DNA from: Arthrobacter sp. zg-Y919
GTDB taxonomy: Bacteria; Actinomycetota; Actinomycetes; Actinomycetales; Micrococcaceae
DNA: 64,000 nt
NCBI RefSeq assembly: GCF_030142045.1
Contig: NZ_CP126242.1
Span: 2,976,001 to 3,040,000, forward strand
Direction of reading: 5' to 3'
The notes beneath the pieces were generated by a model, which had not been told where the DNA came from, searched no databases, and saw only the letters and a program-made list of their open reading frames with translations. Each line of letters starts with the position of its first letter. Positions within the stretch are counted from its first letter, which is position 1. Position numbers and translations under genes: made by a program. Shown piece by piece: positions 18,203 to 27,732 of this stretch.

Positions 18203-18286
18203 ACCCGCAGTACAACTCCATGCTCCGCCGAAAGGGCGGCACCGTGAGGCGCTGCGTCGGCCGGCGGTCCCGGACAGAGGTGGAAC

Positions 18287-20035
18287 ATGACTTATCTTGT
18301 GAACGATCCCGCGGACTTCGCAGCCGATGCCCTGCGCGGCTACGTTGCCGCCCATCCCCGGCATGTGGCCATGGCACACGGGGGCGTGGTGCGCTCGACC
18401 GAAACCCCGAAGGGCCAGCCTGCCCTGGTCATCGGCGGAGGGTCCGGCCACTACCCTGCCTTCGCCGGATGGATCGGGCCCGGCATGGGCCACGGCGCGC
18501 CCTGCGGCAACATCTTCTCCTCCCCCTCGGCCTCCCAGGTGTATTCCGTGGCACGGTCGGCTGAAAACGGAGGCGGCGTCATCCTCGGCTTCGGCAATTA
18601 CGCCGGCGACGTCCTGCACTTCGGGCAGGCCGCCGAGAAGCTGCGGGCCGAAGGCGTGGACGTGCGGATCATCCGCGTGTCCGACGACGTCGCCTCGGCA
18701 GCCGCCGGGGACCATCGTGACCGCCGGGGCATCGCCGGAGATCTGGTGGTGTTCAAGATCGCCGGCGCCGCCATAGAGGCCGGAGCCGACCTCGACGAAG
18801 CCGAGCGGCTGGCCTGGAAGACCAACGACGCCACCCGCTCCTTTGGGGTGGCGTTCAAAGGGTGCACCCTGCCCGGCGCCGCAGGGGCGCTGTTCCACGT
18901 GCCGGTGGGCGAAATGGGGATCGGACTGGGTATCCACGGGGAACCGGGCATCCGGGAGGTACCGATGGGCACCGCCGTGGAGATCGCGGACCTCCTGCTC
19001 GACGGCGTCCTGGCCGAGGAACCTGAACACACCGGGGACGGCTACCGGGGACGGGTGGCCGTCCTGCTGAACGGCCTGGGCACGGTCAAGTACGAGGAGC
19101 TTTTTGTTGTCTATGGGCGGGTGGCCGAGCGCCTGGCCGCACGGGGCCTCACCGTGGTGGCCCCCGAAGTCGGCGAGCATGTCACCAGCCTGGATATGGC
19201 GGGACTGTCCCTGACCCTCCTCTTCCTCGACGACGAACTCGAGAAGTACTGGCTGGCGCCGGCCGATACCCCGGCCTTCCGCAGGGAAGCACCCGACCTG
19301 GCCGCACGGCCCGAACGTACCGGTGTGCACGTTCCCGGCGAGGAACCCATCCCGGAGTCCACCGCCGAATCCCGGGAGCTGGCGGAACGGATTGCGGAGG
19401 CCCTGGAGCTGATCCAATCCGCCGCCGCCGAGAACGAGGAATACTTCGGGCGGCTGGATGCCGTCGCCGGCGACGGCGACCACGGCCAGGGCATGGCTTA
19501 CGGCTCACGGGGCGCAGCCACATCCGGAAGTGCCGCTGCGGAACGGGGCGCCGGCGCCCGGACCGTGCTGATCCATGCCGGGGAAGCCTGGGCCGAGGAG
19601 GCCGGTGGTACCTCCGGTGCGCTCTGGGGTGCTGCCCTGACTGCCGCCGGCGGGGTCTTCGACGACACCCGCGGCACCGAACCGGCGGAGGTGGTGCAAG
19701 CCATCGTCGAGGGAATCGAAGCAATAGTCCGCATCGGCGGCGCGGTACCGGGCGACAAAACGATGGTGGACTCCGCCCTTCCCTTCCGGGACGTGCTGGT
19801 TGCGGAGTTCGGCAGGTCTTCAGATCTGGCCGGAGCCACGAAGAAGGCCGCCGCCGCCGCACGGGAGGCCGCCGAGTCCACCGCGCAGATGACTGCCCGC
19901 CTCGGGCGGGCCCGCGTCCTGGGCGAAAAAAGCCTCGGCACTCCGGATCCGGGAGCCGTGTCCTTCTCCCTGCTCATGGACGCGTTGGGTGACTTTTTCC
20001 GTTCCGGCACGGTTGCTTCCAAGGCACTGCCGTGA
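18287..20035 (+). CDS. DhaK-DhaL fused kinase, probable erythrulose/dihydroxyacetone kinase
   Basis: A 582-residue ATP-dependent kinase. The DhaK domain (residues 1 to about 335) includes [14 protein letters not shown] and GLGIHGEPG, the latter with the His that binds the substrate carbonyl covalently. A linker of about 40 residues leads to DhaL, whose [13 protein letters not shown] supplies the Asp residues for Mg-ATP and whose [11 protein letters not shown] follows. The same fusion is used by dihydroxyacetone kinases and by the L-erythrulose kinase LerK. A TIM-like and an RpiB-like enzyme encoded 4 bp downstream match the erythrulose-phosphate pathway, making erythrulose the likelier substrate. 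Confidence 0.85.
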   Translation: MTYLVNDPADFAADALRGYVAAHPRHVAMAHGGVVRSTETPKGQPALVIGGGSGHYPAFAGWIGPGMGHGAPCGNIFSSPSASQVYSVARSAENGGGVILGFGNYAGDVLHFGQAAEKLRAEGVDVRIIRVSDDVASAAAGDHRDRRGIAGDLVVFKIAGAAIEAGADLDEAERLAWKTNDATRSFGVAFKGCTLPGAAGALFHVPVGEMGIGLGIHGEPGIREVPMGTAVEIADLLLDGVLAEEPEHTGDGYRGRVAVLLNGLGTVKYEELFVVYGRVAERLAARGLTVVAPEVGEHVTSLDMAGLSLTLLFLDDELEKYWLAPADTPAFRREAPDLAARPERTGVHVPGEEPIPESTAESRELAERIAEALELIQSAAAENEEYFGRLDAVAGDGDHGQGMAYGSRGAATSGSAAAERGAGARTVLIHAGEAWAEEAGGTSGALWGAALTAAGGVFDDTRGTEPAEVVQAIVEGIEAIVRIGGAVPGDKTMVDSALPFRDVLVAEFGRSSDLAGATKKAAAAAREAAESTAQMTARLGRARVLGEKSLGTPDPGAVSFSLLMDALGDFFRSGTVASKALP

Positions 20036-21315
20036 CCCTCTGGATGGGCACCAGCTGGAAAATGAACAAGTCCCTGGCGGAGGCCCGCGACTACACGAGG
20101 GGCCTGCTCACCGGCCTGTCCGGGCTCAGCCTCGACGGCATCCAGCCGTTCATCATCCCCCCGGTCCAGGCGCTGGCGGCGGTGGCGGAAATCCTCGGTG
20201 ACGACGGCCGGGTCCTGCTCGGGGCGCAGAACGCCCACTGGGAGGACGGCGGGGCGTGGACCGGTGAAGTGTCGGTGCCCCAGATCGCCGACGCCGGGGC
20301 GCGGCTGGTCGAAATCGGCCACTCCGAGCGGCGGGAGCACTTCGGCGAGACCGCGGATACCGTGCGCCTGAAGGTGGGCGCAGTCCTGGACCATGGGCTG
20401 ATCCCGCTGCTGTGCATCGGGGAACCTGCATCCGTCAAAGCTGCCGGAGGTTCCGCTGCCTTCATCCTGGACCAGGCCCGCAGCGCATTGGACGGCCTGG
20501 ATGATCACCGGCTCGCCCGGGTCCTGATCGCTTATGAGCCCATCTGGGCCATTGGGGCCAAGGGGCGCCCACCCCAGGCTGCGGAACTGCGGGAAGCGTT
20601 TGCCGCCCTTTCGCAACGGTACGGCGGCCGGGTCTCCGGCCTGCTCTACGGAGGCTCGGTCAACCTGGACAACGCCGGGCCGTTACTGGAGGAAGAGCAT
20701 GTCGATGGCTTGTTCGTCGGCCGTGCGGCGTGGCAGGTGGAGGGATATCTGGGCCTGCTGGGCATCGCGGAGCGGTATGGAGCCGGGCCGGGCACCACGG
20801 GCCCGGAGTCGGAAAGAAAGAGCTACGGGAAGCAGAGGGAAACCGTGATGGACGGAAACAGGAAACTGCGGATTGTCATAGGCGGCGACGACGCCGGATT
20901 CGACTACAAGGAGGTGCTGCGCAGGGACCTCGAGGCAGACGAACGGGTGGAGAGCGTCGTGGATGTCGGGGTCTCCCACAGCGAGAACGTGGATTATCCC
21001 CATGTCGCCGTGGATGCGGCGCGGAAGGTGGCCAGCGGCGAGGCGGACCGTGCGCTGCTGATCTGCGGCACGGGCCTGGGTGTCGCCATCTCGGCCAACA
21101 AGGTTCCCGGCGTCCGGGCCGTGACGGCCCATGACTCGTATTCGGTGGAGCGCTCTGTGTTGAGCAACAACGCGCAGGTGCTGTGCATGGGCCAGCGGGT
21201 GGTCGGCATCGAGCTCGCCCGGCGCCTGGCCAAGGAATGGCTCGGCTATGCGTTCGATCCTTCCAGCTCTTCCGCAGCGAAGGTGGACGCCATCACCGGC
21301 TACGAGGGCCACTGA
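20032..21315 (+). CDS. Fused TIM-like and RpiB-like isomerase (erythrulose phosphate isomerases)
   Basis: One open frame of 427 residues holding two enzymes. Residues 1-255 form a triosephosphate-isomerase-like barrel with TSWKMNKS, the catalytic His in [13 protein letters not shown] and Glu in AYEPIWAIG. Residues from about 280 form an RpiB-like domain with [26 protein letters not shown] and [14 protein letters not shown]. In described erythritol/threitol pathways separate proteins of these families convert L-erythrulose 1-phosphate to D-erythrulose 4-phosphate and then to D-erythrose 4-phosphate. The GTG at 20032 overlaps the kinase stop. An AGAGGGA before ATG 20848 could also allow separate translation of the second part. 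Confidence 0.83.
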   Translation: MTLWMGTSWKMNKSLAEARDYTRGLLTGLSGLSLDGIQPFIIPPVQALAAVAEILGDDGRVLLGAQNAHWEDGGAWTGEVSVPQIADAGARLVEIGHSERREHFGETADTVRLKVGAVLDHGLIPLLCIGEPASVKAAGGSAAFILDQARSALDGLDDHRLARVLIAYEPIWAIGAKGRPPQAAELREAFAALSQRYGGRVSGLLYGGSVNLDNAGPLLEEEHVDGLFVGRAAWQVEGYLGLLGIAERYGAGPGTTGPESERKSYGKQRETVMDGNRKLRIVIGGDDAGFDYKEVLRRDLEADERVESVVDVGVSHSENVDYPHVAVDAARKVASGEADRALLICGTGLGVAISANKVPGVRAVTAHDSYSVERSVLSNNAQVLCMGQRVVGIELARRLAKEWLGYAFDPSSSSAAKVDAITGYEGH

Positions 21316-21346
21316 CCGCCGGGCCGGCGGGCGGACCCGGCCTGCG

Positions 21347-22396
21347 TCAGGACGTACTCTGCGTCAGGGACGTAGCCGGTGCCGTCGACGAACGGACGAT
21401 CAGCTGCGTGGCCAGCTCCACCCGGGTGGAGTCGGGCTTCTCCCCTCCCATCTGGCGCAGCAGCGCCCGGACGGCAGTCCGCCCCATCTCCTTGAGGGGC
21501 TGGGCCACGGTGGTCAGGCTCGGAACCGCCTGCTCGCCGATATAGGTTCCGTCGAATCCGACCACGCTCAAATCCCGGGGAACGGAAATTCCCTGCGAGC
21601 GCGCATGCGCGAGGACACCAAGGGCAATACTGTCGGAAGCGGCAAACACGGCCTGGGGCGGGGTTTCGAGTGCAAGCAGCCGGGCCAGCGCCTGGCTGCC
21701 GGTGCCGGCGTCGAAGTCTCCGGCCAGGACATAGTCCTCATAGATGGGAAGACCCCGTTCGAGGAGAGCCGCCATGTAGCCGTGCTCGCGGTCCTGGCTG
21801 CATTCCGCACTGGCAGGGCCCCCAATGAAGCCGATCCGTGTGTGGCCCAGGTCCAGCAGGTGCTCCGTGGCAGCCTTACCTCCCGACCAGTTCGTGGCAC
21901 CGACGCTGGATACCTCCGGCCCCAGGGGATTAATCGGGTCAATCACCACAACGGCAATTCCCTGGTCCTGGACCGCCCTGATTTCCCGGGACGACCACCG
22001 GGAGGTCACGAGCAGGAGTCCGTGCCGGCCCATCCCCCGCATCCGCTCGGCCCGCCCCTCGGGTGGATAGCCCGTCGGCCAGGTCTTGGAGAGCACCACC
22101 TCGGTCCCCTCACCCTCCGCGCTTTCGAGGATCCCATCCATCACCTCTGCGTAGTAAGCGCTGGTCACGCTGTCCACCACCACATCAATCGTCCGGGGAA
22201 CAAAGGGCGTCAGCGGGCGGCGCTGGCCGGGAGGCTGGTAGCCGGCGTTCTCCAGGGCAGCCAGGATCCGCCTGCGGGTGGCAGGTGCCACATCACCGCG
22301 GTTGTTGACCACCTTCGACACGGTGGGCACCGAGACCCCCGCGAGCTCCGCCACGGACGCCAGCGTCACTTTCGTCTGTGTATCTGCATTCGACAA
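21347..22396 (-). CDS. LacI-family transcriptional regulator
   Basis: A 349-residue repressor. The N-terminus holds the LacI HTH (LASVAELAGVSVPTVSKVVNN followed by the hinge ATRRRILAALENAGYQP), then a periplasmic-binding-protein-like sugar domain (GLLLVTSRWSS, SDSIALGVLAHARS, DLSVVGFDGTYIGEQAVPSLTTV). The TTG at 22396 is preferred because AAAGG lies about 10 bases upstream; an ATG at 22453 would add 19 residues before the HTH. It is divergent from the sugar ABC operon and probably represses it. Confidence 0.87.
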   Translation of the reverse strand: MSNADTQTKVTLASVAELAGVSVPTVSKVVNNRGDVAPATRRRILAALENAGYQPPGQRRPLTPFVPRTIDVVVDSVTSAYYAEVMDGILESAEGEGTEVVLSKTWPTGYPPEGRAERMRGMGRHGLLLVTSRWSSREIRAVQDQGIAVVVIDPINPLGPEVSSVGATNWSGGKAATEHLLDLGHTRIGFIGGPASAECSQDREHGYMAALLERGLPIYEDYVLAGDFDAGTGSQALARLLALETPPQAVFAASDSIALGVLAHARSQGISVPRDLSVVGFDGTYIGEQAVPSLTTVAQPLKEMGRTAVRALLRQMGGEKPDSTRVELATQLIVRSSTAPATSLTQSTS

Positions 22397-22514
22397 AATC
22401 CGAAAACCTTTCGCTTCGACCGCCGCCCGGCAGCCCACCCTCTGCGGAATCATCCTGGGCCCGGCGTTCCAGCAGCGGCGCAGGGCCCTGAAGGAACAAA
22501 GAAAAGAGAAACCC

Positions 22515-22543
22515 TTGACGCCGGTATGTGATGTAGCTAACTT
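22515..22543 (+). promoter_or_regulatory. Promoter of the sugar ABC operon
   Basis: TTGACG (22515-22520), a 17 bp spacer and TAACTT (22538-22543; a weak -10 match). It lies 145 bp before the binding-protein start and directly upstream of the palindrome at 22563-22581. Confidence 0.4.
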
Positions 22544-22562
22544 TACGCCTGTTAGTTGTTTT

Positions 22563-22581
22563 TATCGAAAATATTTCGATA
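22563..22581. promoter_or_regulatory. Inverted repeat TATCGAAA-N3-TTTCGATA, candidate LacI operator
   Basis: Perfect 8 bp arms separated by ATA lie between the promoter of the ABC operon and its first gene, an AT-rich site in a GC-rich genome. Location and symmetry fit an operator for the divergent LacI-family regulator; in the rest of this 291 bp gap (22397-22687) I see no gene. Confidence 0.6.
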
Positions 22582-22687
22582 TCTCTTCCGCAGTGTGGCG
22601 GTCAACGGCCGTGTACCCGCGGAGTTGACCGCCCATCTCTGCCGGCAGTGCCGCTGGCCGAGTCGACTTACGGAAGAACTGATAAAC

Positions 22688-24001
22688 ATGCAAACACGTA
22701 CTTCTCTTCTCGCAACGGCCTCCGCACTCACCTTGGCAGTCGGCCTCTCGGCCTGTGGATCGAGCGGACCCAGTGATCCCGCCGCGGACTCCGATGCCCC
22801 GACCATGTGGGCACTCACGGGGAGCAGTGAAGACATCTTCCGCTCCTCGATCGAGACCTGGAACGAAGACAACCCGGATAACACCATCAACCAGGAATTC
22901 TTCGCAAATGATGCCTACAAAACCAAGGTCCGCACTGCAATAGGCGCGGGCGAAGGACCGACCTTTATCTACGGATGGGGCGGCGGCGTACTGAAGTCCT
23001 ATATCGACGCCGGCCAGGTGACCGACCTGGACCAGTTCCTGGCGGACAACCCGGAGGTCAAGGACCGCTACATTCCCTCGGTGCTGGAAAACGGCGTGAT
23101 CGACGGCAAGACATACGCCCTGCCGAACAACAACATGCAGCCGGTGGTCCTGTACTACAACAAGGAAGTCTTCGAGAAGGTCGGAGTGGAACCCCCCGAG
23201 ACCTGGGAAGAACTCATGGCACTGGTGCCGACGTTCAACGAAGCGGGGATTGCACCCTTCGCGCTGGCCGGCCAGTCCAAGTGGCCCAACCTCATGTGGC
23301 TGTCCTACCTGGTGGACCGCATCGGCGGTCCCGAGGTGTTCCAGGCGATCCTCGACGGCAAGGAGAACGCATGGTCCGATCCCGCCGTCATCGAAGCACT
23401 CACGAAAATCCAGGAACTGACCGACGCCGGGGGGTTCATTAACGGCTTCTCCTCCATCGCTGCCGACGCCGGAGCCGACAGCGCCCTGCTCTACACCGAC
23501 AAGGCGGCAATGATGCTGCACGGCGGCTGGGTCTACCAGAACCTGAAGAACGACGCCCCCGAATTCGTCGAATCGGGCGACGTCGGTTTCGTGCCCTTCC
23601 CCGCCGTTGAAGGTGGCGCGGGCGATCCGGCGAACATCGTCGGCAACCCGGCAAATATGTGGTCCATCTCCTCGAAGGCTTCCGACGGGCAGAAAGAGTC
23701 GGCACTCGAGTACCTGAAGGGCGGGCTGTTCAGCGAGGAATACACCCAGGCCATGATCGATTCGGGGGCCGTTCCCGCGGTCAACGGCATTGAAGAACAG
23801 CTGGAAGCCTCGGAGGACAAGGATTTTGTCCAGTTTGTCTACGGTCTGGCGCAGGACGCCCCGAGTTTCCAGCTCTCCTGGGACCAGGCGCTGAGCCCCG
23901 CCCAGGGTGACGCCATGCTCGCAAACCTCGACCAGATCTTCCTCGGCGAGATTACCCCCGAACAGTTTGCCAAGAACATGAACGCAACCCTGGGCAAATG
24001 A
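22688..24001 (+). CDS. Sugar ABC transporter substrate-binding lipoprotein
   Basis: A 437-residue exported lipoprotein. A hydrophobic signal ends in the lipobox LSAC (Cys about residue 22), followed by a Gly/Ser/Asp-rich tether and a two-lobed cluster B/COG1653-type binding domain with YALPNNNMQPVVLYYNK, the usual interlobe region, and WSISSKASDGQKESALEYLK near the end. It binds a sugar outside the membrane for the two permeases encoded next. Stop overlaps the first permease start by 4 bp (ATGA). No ATPase gene is present in this operon, so a shared MsiK-type ATPase is likely. Confidence 0.92.
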   Translation: MQTRTSLLATASALTLAVGLSACGSSGPSDPAADSDAPTMWALTGSSEDIFRSSIETWNEDNPDNTINQEFFANDAYKTKVRTAIGAGEGPTFIYGWGGGVLKSYIDAGQVTDLDQFLADNPEVKDRYIPSVLENGVIDGKTYALPNNNMQPVVLYYNKEVFEKVGVEPPETWEELMALVPTFNEAGIAPFALAGQSKWPNLMWLSYLVDRIGGPEVFQAILDGKENAWSDPAVIEALTKIQELTDAGGFINGFSSIAADAGADSALLYTDKAAMMLHGGWVYQNLKNDAPEFVESGDVGFVPFPAVEGGAGDPANIVGNPANMWSISSKASDGQKESALEYLKGGLFSEEYTQAMIDSGAVPAVNGIEEQLEASEDKDFVQFVYGLAQDAPSFQLSWDQALSPAQGDAMLANLDQIFLGEITPEQFAKNMNATLGK

Positions 24002-24915
24002 GTACCCTGCTGAAGCCCAAGCCGGGCATCCCCGTGCGGGGTGCCCGGGCCGAGGGTCCCTCGGCGTGGATGGTCGTTCCGGCCCTGGTCTTCTTCCTGA
24101 CGTTTGCCGTGATTCCCCTCCTCGGCGTCGTCTTCCTCAGCTTCACCCGGTGGAACGGGTTGGGCGAGATCACCTTTGGCGGCCTGGAGAGCTGGCGGAC
24201 TGCGCTTACCGATTCCGTGACCCTGAACGCCCTCATCGTCACCCTGAAGATCCTGGTCTATTCCCTGCTCGTGCAGGTTCCCGTCAGTCTCCTGCTGGGG
24301 GTCTTCACGGCGGGGAACCACCGTTACAGGGCCCTGCTGGCCATCCTGTACTTTGTCCCCCTCCTGCTCTCGTCGGCGGCAGTGGCCATCGCTTTCCGGG
24401 CCCTGCTTGACCCCAATTTCGGTGTCGGGCCGGGACTGGGCATTCCGGTCCTCGCCCAGGACTGGCTGGGCAGCTCCGATCTGGTGCTGTTCGTCGTCGT
24501 TTTTGTTATTGCGTGGCAGTTTGTTCCCCTGCACACGCTGATCTATCAGGGAGGGGTACGCCAGATTCCGGCGTCCTTCTACGAAGCCGCCCAGATCGAC
24601 GGGGCGGGGCGCATGCAGCAGTTCTTCCACATCACGCTGCCCCAGCTGAAGTACACCATCATCACTTCCTCGACCCTCATGGTCCTCGGATCGCTGGCGT
24701 ACTTCGACCTGATTTTTGTCCTCACAGCCGGCGGCCCGGGATACTCCACACGGCTCCTGCCCCTGCACATGTACCTCACGGGCTTCCGGGCCAATGACAT
24801 GGGGGCAGCCAGCGCCCTCGGGGTCATCCTCGTCGTTATCGGATTGGGGCTTGCCCTCATCCTGCAACGGCTCGGCGGCAGGAACCGCAGCGCCAGCCAA
24901 CTGGAAGGATCCTAA
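23998..24915 (+). CDS. Sugar ABC transporter permease (MalF/UgpA-type)
   Basis: A 305-residue inner-membrane protein with six predicted helices. The EAA loop reads EAAQIDGAGRMQQFFHITLP, the contact site for the ATPase. A first helix MVVPALVFFLTFAVIPLLG follows a short cytoplasmic tail. The start overlaps the binding-protein stop by 4 bp and the stop overlaps the second permease start by one base. Confidence 0.92.
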   Translation: MSTLLKPKPGIPVRGARAEGPSAWMVVPALVFFLTFAVIPLLGVVFLSFTRWNGLGEITFGGLESWRTALTDSVTLNALIVTLKILVYSLLVQVPVSLLLGVFTAGNHRYRALLAILYFVPLLLSSAAVAIAFRALLDPNFGVGPGLGIPVLAQDWLGSSDLVLFVVVFVIAWQFVPLHTLIYQGGVRQIPASFYEAAQIDGAGRMQQFFHITLPQLKYTIITSSTLMVLGSLAYFDLIFVLTAGGPGYSTRLLPLHMYLTGFRANDMGAASALGVILVVIGLGLALILQRLGGRNRSASQLEGS

Positions 24916-25802
24916 TGGCACTGGTCACCGAGTCAGCGAAGACGCACGAACCCGTTCCGCAGCCCTCCAGGCGACACCTGGGCGGCAAAGTCACCCCCAA
25001 TTTCCTCGGAGGGCTTGGCGGCTGGGTTTGGCTGGCATTGATCGTCCTCCCCATCTATTACGTGGTCATTACCAGCCTGAAGAACCAGGCAGGGTTTTTC
25101 GGGAGTAACCCGTTGGCGCCGCCCACCGACCCAACACTGGCGAACTACCGGACTGTCCTGGAGGCGAACTTCGTCCGGTACTTCACCAACAGTGTGATCG
25201 TGACGCTGGGCAGCGTGGTTCCGGCAGTCGCCGTGTCCTTTATGGCCTCCTATGCGGTGGTCCGGGGAAACGGCCGCATCATTGCCTCAGCCCACAAACT
25301 GTTCCTCCTCGGGCTGGCCATTCCGCTGCAGGCAACCATCGTCCCGATCTATTTCATGATCACCAGGGCCCAGCTTTATGACTCCCTGCTGGCGCTGATC
25401 CTTCCCTCGATAGCATTCGCCATTCCAATCTCGGTCCTGATCCTGTCGAATTTCCTGCGGGACGTGCCGAGGGAACTGTTCGAATCAATGCGGCTGGACG
25501 GCTGTTCCGAATTCACCATGATGTGGCGCCTCGCGCTCCCGTTGGTCCGTCCCGCGGTAGTCACGATCGCCATCTATAACGCCTTGAATGTGTGGAATGG
25601 CTTCCTGTTCCCGCTCATCCTCACCCAAAGCCCGGAAATGCGGGTATTGCCGCTGTCCCTCTGGACTTTCCAGGACGAATTCACCGTCAATGTACCGGCG
25701 GTCCTCGCCGCGGTGGTGCTGTCCACGCTTCCGCTGGTGGTCCTGTACGCCTTTGCCCGCCGCCAGCTCGTCAGCGGCTTGACTGCCGGGTTCAACAAGT
25801 GA
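24915..25802 (+). CDS. Sugar ABC transporter permease (MalG/UgpE-type)
   Basis: A 295-residue second permease with six helices. Its EAA-type loop reads ESMRLDGCSEFTMMWRLALP and it ends in FARRQLVSGLTAGFNK, the normal C-terminus of MalG-like proteins. Start ATG overlaps the preceding stop in TAATG. It should form the heterodimeric channel with the preceding permease. Confidence 0.92.
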   Translation: MALVTESAKTHEPVPQPSRRHLGGKVTPNFLGGLGGWVWLALIVLPIYYVVITSLKNQAGFFGSNPLAPPTDPTLANYRTVLEANFVRYFTNSVIVTLGSVVPAVAVSFMASYAVVRGNGRIIASAHKLFLLGLAIPLQATIVPIYFMITRAQLYDSLLALILPSIAFAIPISVLILSNFLRDVPRELFESMRLDGCSEFTMMWRLALPLVRPAVVTIAIYNALNVWNGFLFPLILTQSPEMRVLPLSLWTFQDEFTVNVPAVLAAVVLSTLPLVVLYAFARRQLVSGLTAGFNK

Positions 25803-27004
25803 GCGGGGAGAACACCGGGGCGGTGGCTGCAGCGTCAAAGCCCTCCCTTCGGGTAGGCATGGTGGGGTACGCCTTCATGGGTGCCATGCACTCACATGCC
25901 TGGCGCACCGCCCCGCGCTTCTTCGATCTGCCGATGCGCCCGGAACTCGCCGTACTCGCGGGCCGGAACAAGACAGCCGTCGAGGCCGCCGCAGAGAAAA
26001 TGGGGTGGCGGGACACCGAAACGGACTGGCGGGCACTGGTGGAGCGCGACGACGTCGACCTCATCGACATCTGCACTCCCGGTGACACCCATGCCGAAAT
26101 AGCCATCGCCGCCCTGGCGGCAGGCAAACACGTACTCTGCGAAAAACCACTGGCCAACACGGTGGAGGAAGCCCACCGGATGGCAGCCGCCGCGGAGGCC
26201 GCCGAAACCTCCGGGGTATTCGCCATGTGCGGGTTTTCGTACCGCCGGACCCCCGCCCTCACGCTTGCCCGGAGGCTGGTGGAGCAGGGGAGGATCGGCA
26301 CCATACGGCACATCCGTGCCCAGTACCTGCAGGATTGGCTGTCGAATGAGAATGCCCCGCTGACCTGGCGGCTGGACAAAAGCAGATCCGGATCCGGTTC
26401 CCTAGGCGATATCGGCGCCCACAGCATCGACGCGGCCCAGTATGTCTCCGGACAGCGGATCGTCAGCGTTTCGGGGCACCTCCAGACCTTTGTCCACGAA
26501 CGGCCCATCGGAGGCACCCTCGTGGGCCTTGGCGGCGCGGGGGCCAGCGACGCCGGGAAAGGGCCGGTGACCGTCGACGACGCCGCTGTTTTCACCACCA
26601 GGTTCGAGGGGGGTGCGCTCGGTGTTTTCGAGGCAACCCGTTTCGCGCTGGGCAGGAAAAACTCAATGCGCCTGGAGCTCAACGGAAGCCTGGGATCCCT
26701 AGCCTTCGACTTCGAGAACATGAACTCCCTGGAGTTCTACGACGGCACGGAACCGCCGGAAACGGCCGGGTTCAGGACGATCAACGTGACCGAACCGGAG
26801 CACCCCTATACCGGAAACTGGTGGCCCTCCGGCCACGGCCTGGGCTACGAGCACGGGTTCACCCATCAGGTCGTGGACCTCGTAAACGCCGTCTCCGCCG
26901 GCCGCACGCCGTCGCCGTCCTTTGCGGAAGCCCTGCAGGTCCAGACAATCCTGCACGCCGTAGAACAGAGCGCCGGGGCCGAATCGCTGTGGCAGCACCT
27001 TTGA
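25799..27004 (+). CDS. Gfo/Idh/MocA-family oxidoreductase
   Basis: A 401-residue NAD(P)-dependent dehydrogenase. LRVGMVGYAFMGAMHSHAW is the Rossmann loop, CEKPLANTVEEAHRM carries the family EKP motif with the cofactor-site lysine, and GDIGAHSIDAAQYVSG holds the substrate histidine. GTG at 25799 overlaps the permease stop by 4 bp. Such enzymes oxidise sugars or inositols, often at C3 of glycosides. Context with a ThuA-like protein suggests 3-keto-glycoside formation from the imported sugar. Confidence 0.9.
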   Translation: MSGENTGAVAAASKPSLRVGMVGYAFMGAMHSHAWRTAPRFFDLPMRPELAVLAGRNKTAVEAAAEKMGWRDTETDWRALVERDDVDLIDICTPGDTHAEIAIAALAAGKHVLCEKPLANTVEEAHRMAAAAEAAETSGVFAMCGFSYRRTPALTLARRLVEQGRIGTIRHIRAQYLQDWLSNENAPLTWRLDKSRSGSGSLGDIGAHSIDAAQYVSGQRIVSVSGHLQTFVHERPIGGTLVGLGGAGASDAGKGPVTVDDAAVFTTRFEGGALGVFEATRFALGRKNSMRLELNGSLGSLAFDFENMNSLEFYDGTEPPETAGFRTINVTEPEHPYTGNWWPSGHGLGYEHGFTHQVVDLVNAVSAGRTPSPSFAEALQVQTILHAVEQSAGAESLWQHL

Positions 27005-27036
27005 GCGGCCGATCCAATCCACATGAAAGAGACTCC

Positions 27037-27732
27037 ATGAAAAACAGACAGGCCCTCATCGTCCGCGGCGGCTGGGACGGCCACCAACCCGTGGAAGCCA
27101 CGGAGAGGTTTCTACCGTTCCTCGAGGACCAGGGGTTCGATATCCGGATTGAGGAATCGCCCAAGGTCTATGCGGACGCCGGCTACATGGGCCGGGTAGA
27201 CCTCATCGTGCAGTGCAACACGATGAACACCATCGAAAAAGACGAGTTCCACGGGCTCCGGACGGCCATAGAAGCCGGCACCGGGATGGCCGGCTGGCAC
27301 GGTGGCATCGCTGATTCCTACCGCAACGAAGCCGACTACCTCCACCTGATCGGCGGACAGTTCGCGTGCCACCCCGGCAAGCATCCGGACGAGCGGACGG
27401 GGGAACAGTCCGACAACTACGTGCCGTACCGGGTGAATATGCTGCCGGCCGCCGCAAACCACCCCATCACGGCCGGAATAGGGGACTTCGACCTCGTCAC
27501 TGAGCAGTACTGGGTGCTCACGGACGACTACATCGACGTCCTGGCAACCACGACGCAGGCGGTCCGCGAATGGGACCCGTGGAACCGTCCCGTAACCTCC
27601 CCCGCCATCTGGACCAGGCAATGGGGCAAAGGCCGGATCTTCGTGTCCACGCCGGGACACCGCGTCGAGATCCTCGACGACGCCAACGTGCGTCAAATCA
27701 TCGAAAGGGGTTTGCTGTGGGCGAGCCGTTGA
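27037..27732 (+). CDS. ThuA-like domain protein
   Basis: A 231-residue protein of the ThuA/class I glutamine-amidotransferase-like fold. GGWDGHQPVE near the N-terminus, GWHGGIADSYRN in the middle and WTRQWGKGRIFVSTPGHR near the end are the conserved blocks. ThuA works in trehalose/disaccharide use after 3-keto oxidation; related proteins act on 3-keto-glycosides. It is encoded between two Gfo/Idh/MocA oxidoreductases, which supports a shared keto-sugar pathway. The ATG at 27037 follows a weak AAGAGA. Confidence 0.88.
   Translation: MKNRQALIVRGGWDGHQPVEATERFLPFLEDQGFDIRIEESPKVYADAGYMGRVDLIVQCNTMNTIEKDEFHGLRTAIEAGTGMAGWHGGIADSYRNEADYLHLIGGQFACHPGKHPDERTGEQSDNYVPYRVNMLPAAANHPITAGIGDFDLVTEQYWVLTDDYIDVLATTTQAVREWDPWNRPVTSPAIWTRQWGKGRIFVSTPGHRVEILDDANVRQIIERGLLWASR

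Noticed and set aside
18287..20035. A glycerol/dihydroxyacetone operon
   Set aside because: No glycerol dehydrogenase or phosphotransferase DhaM is nearby and the downstream TIM-RpiB genes fit erythrulose phosphates better.
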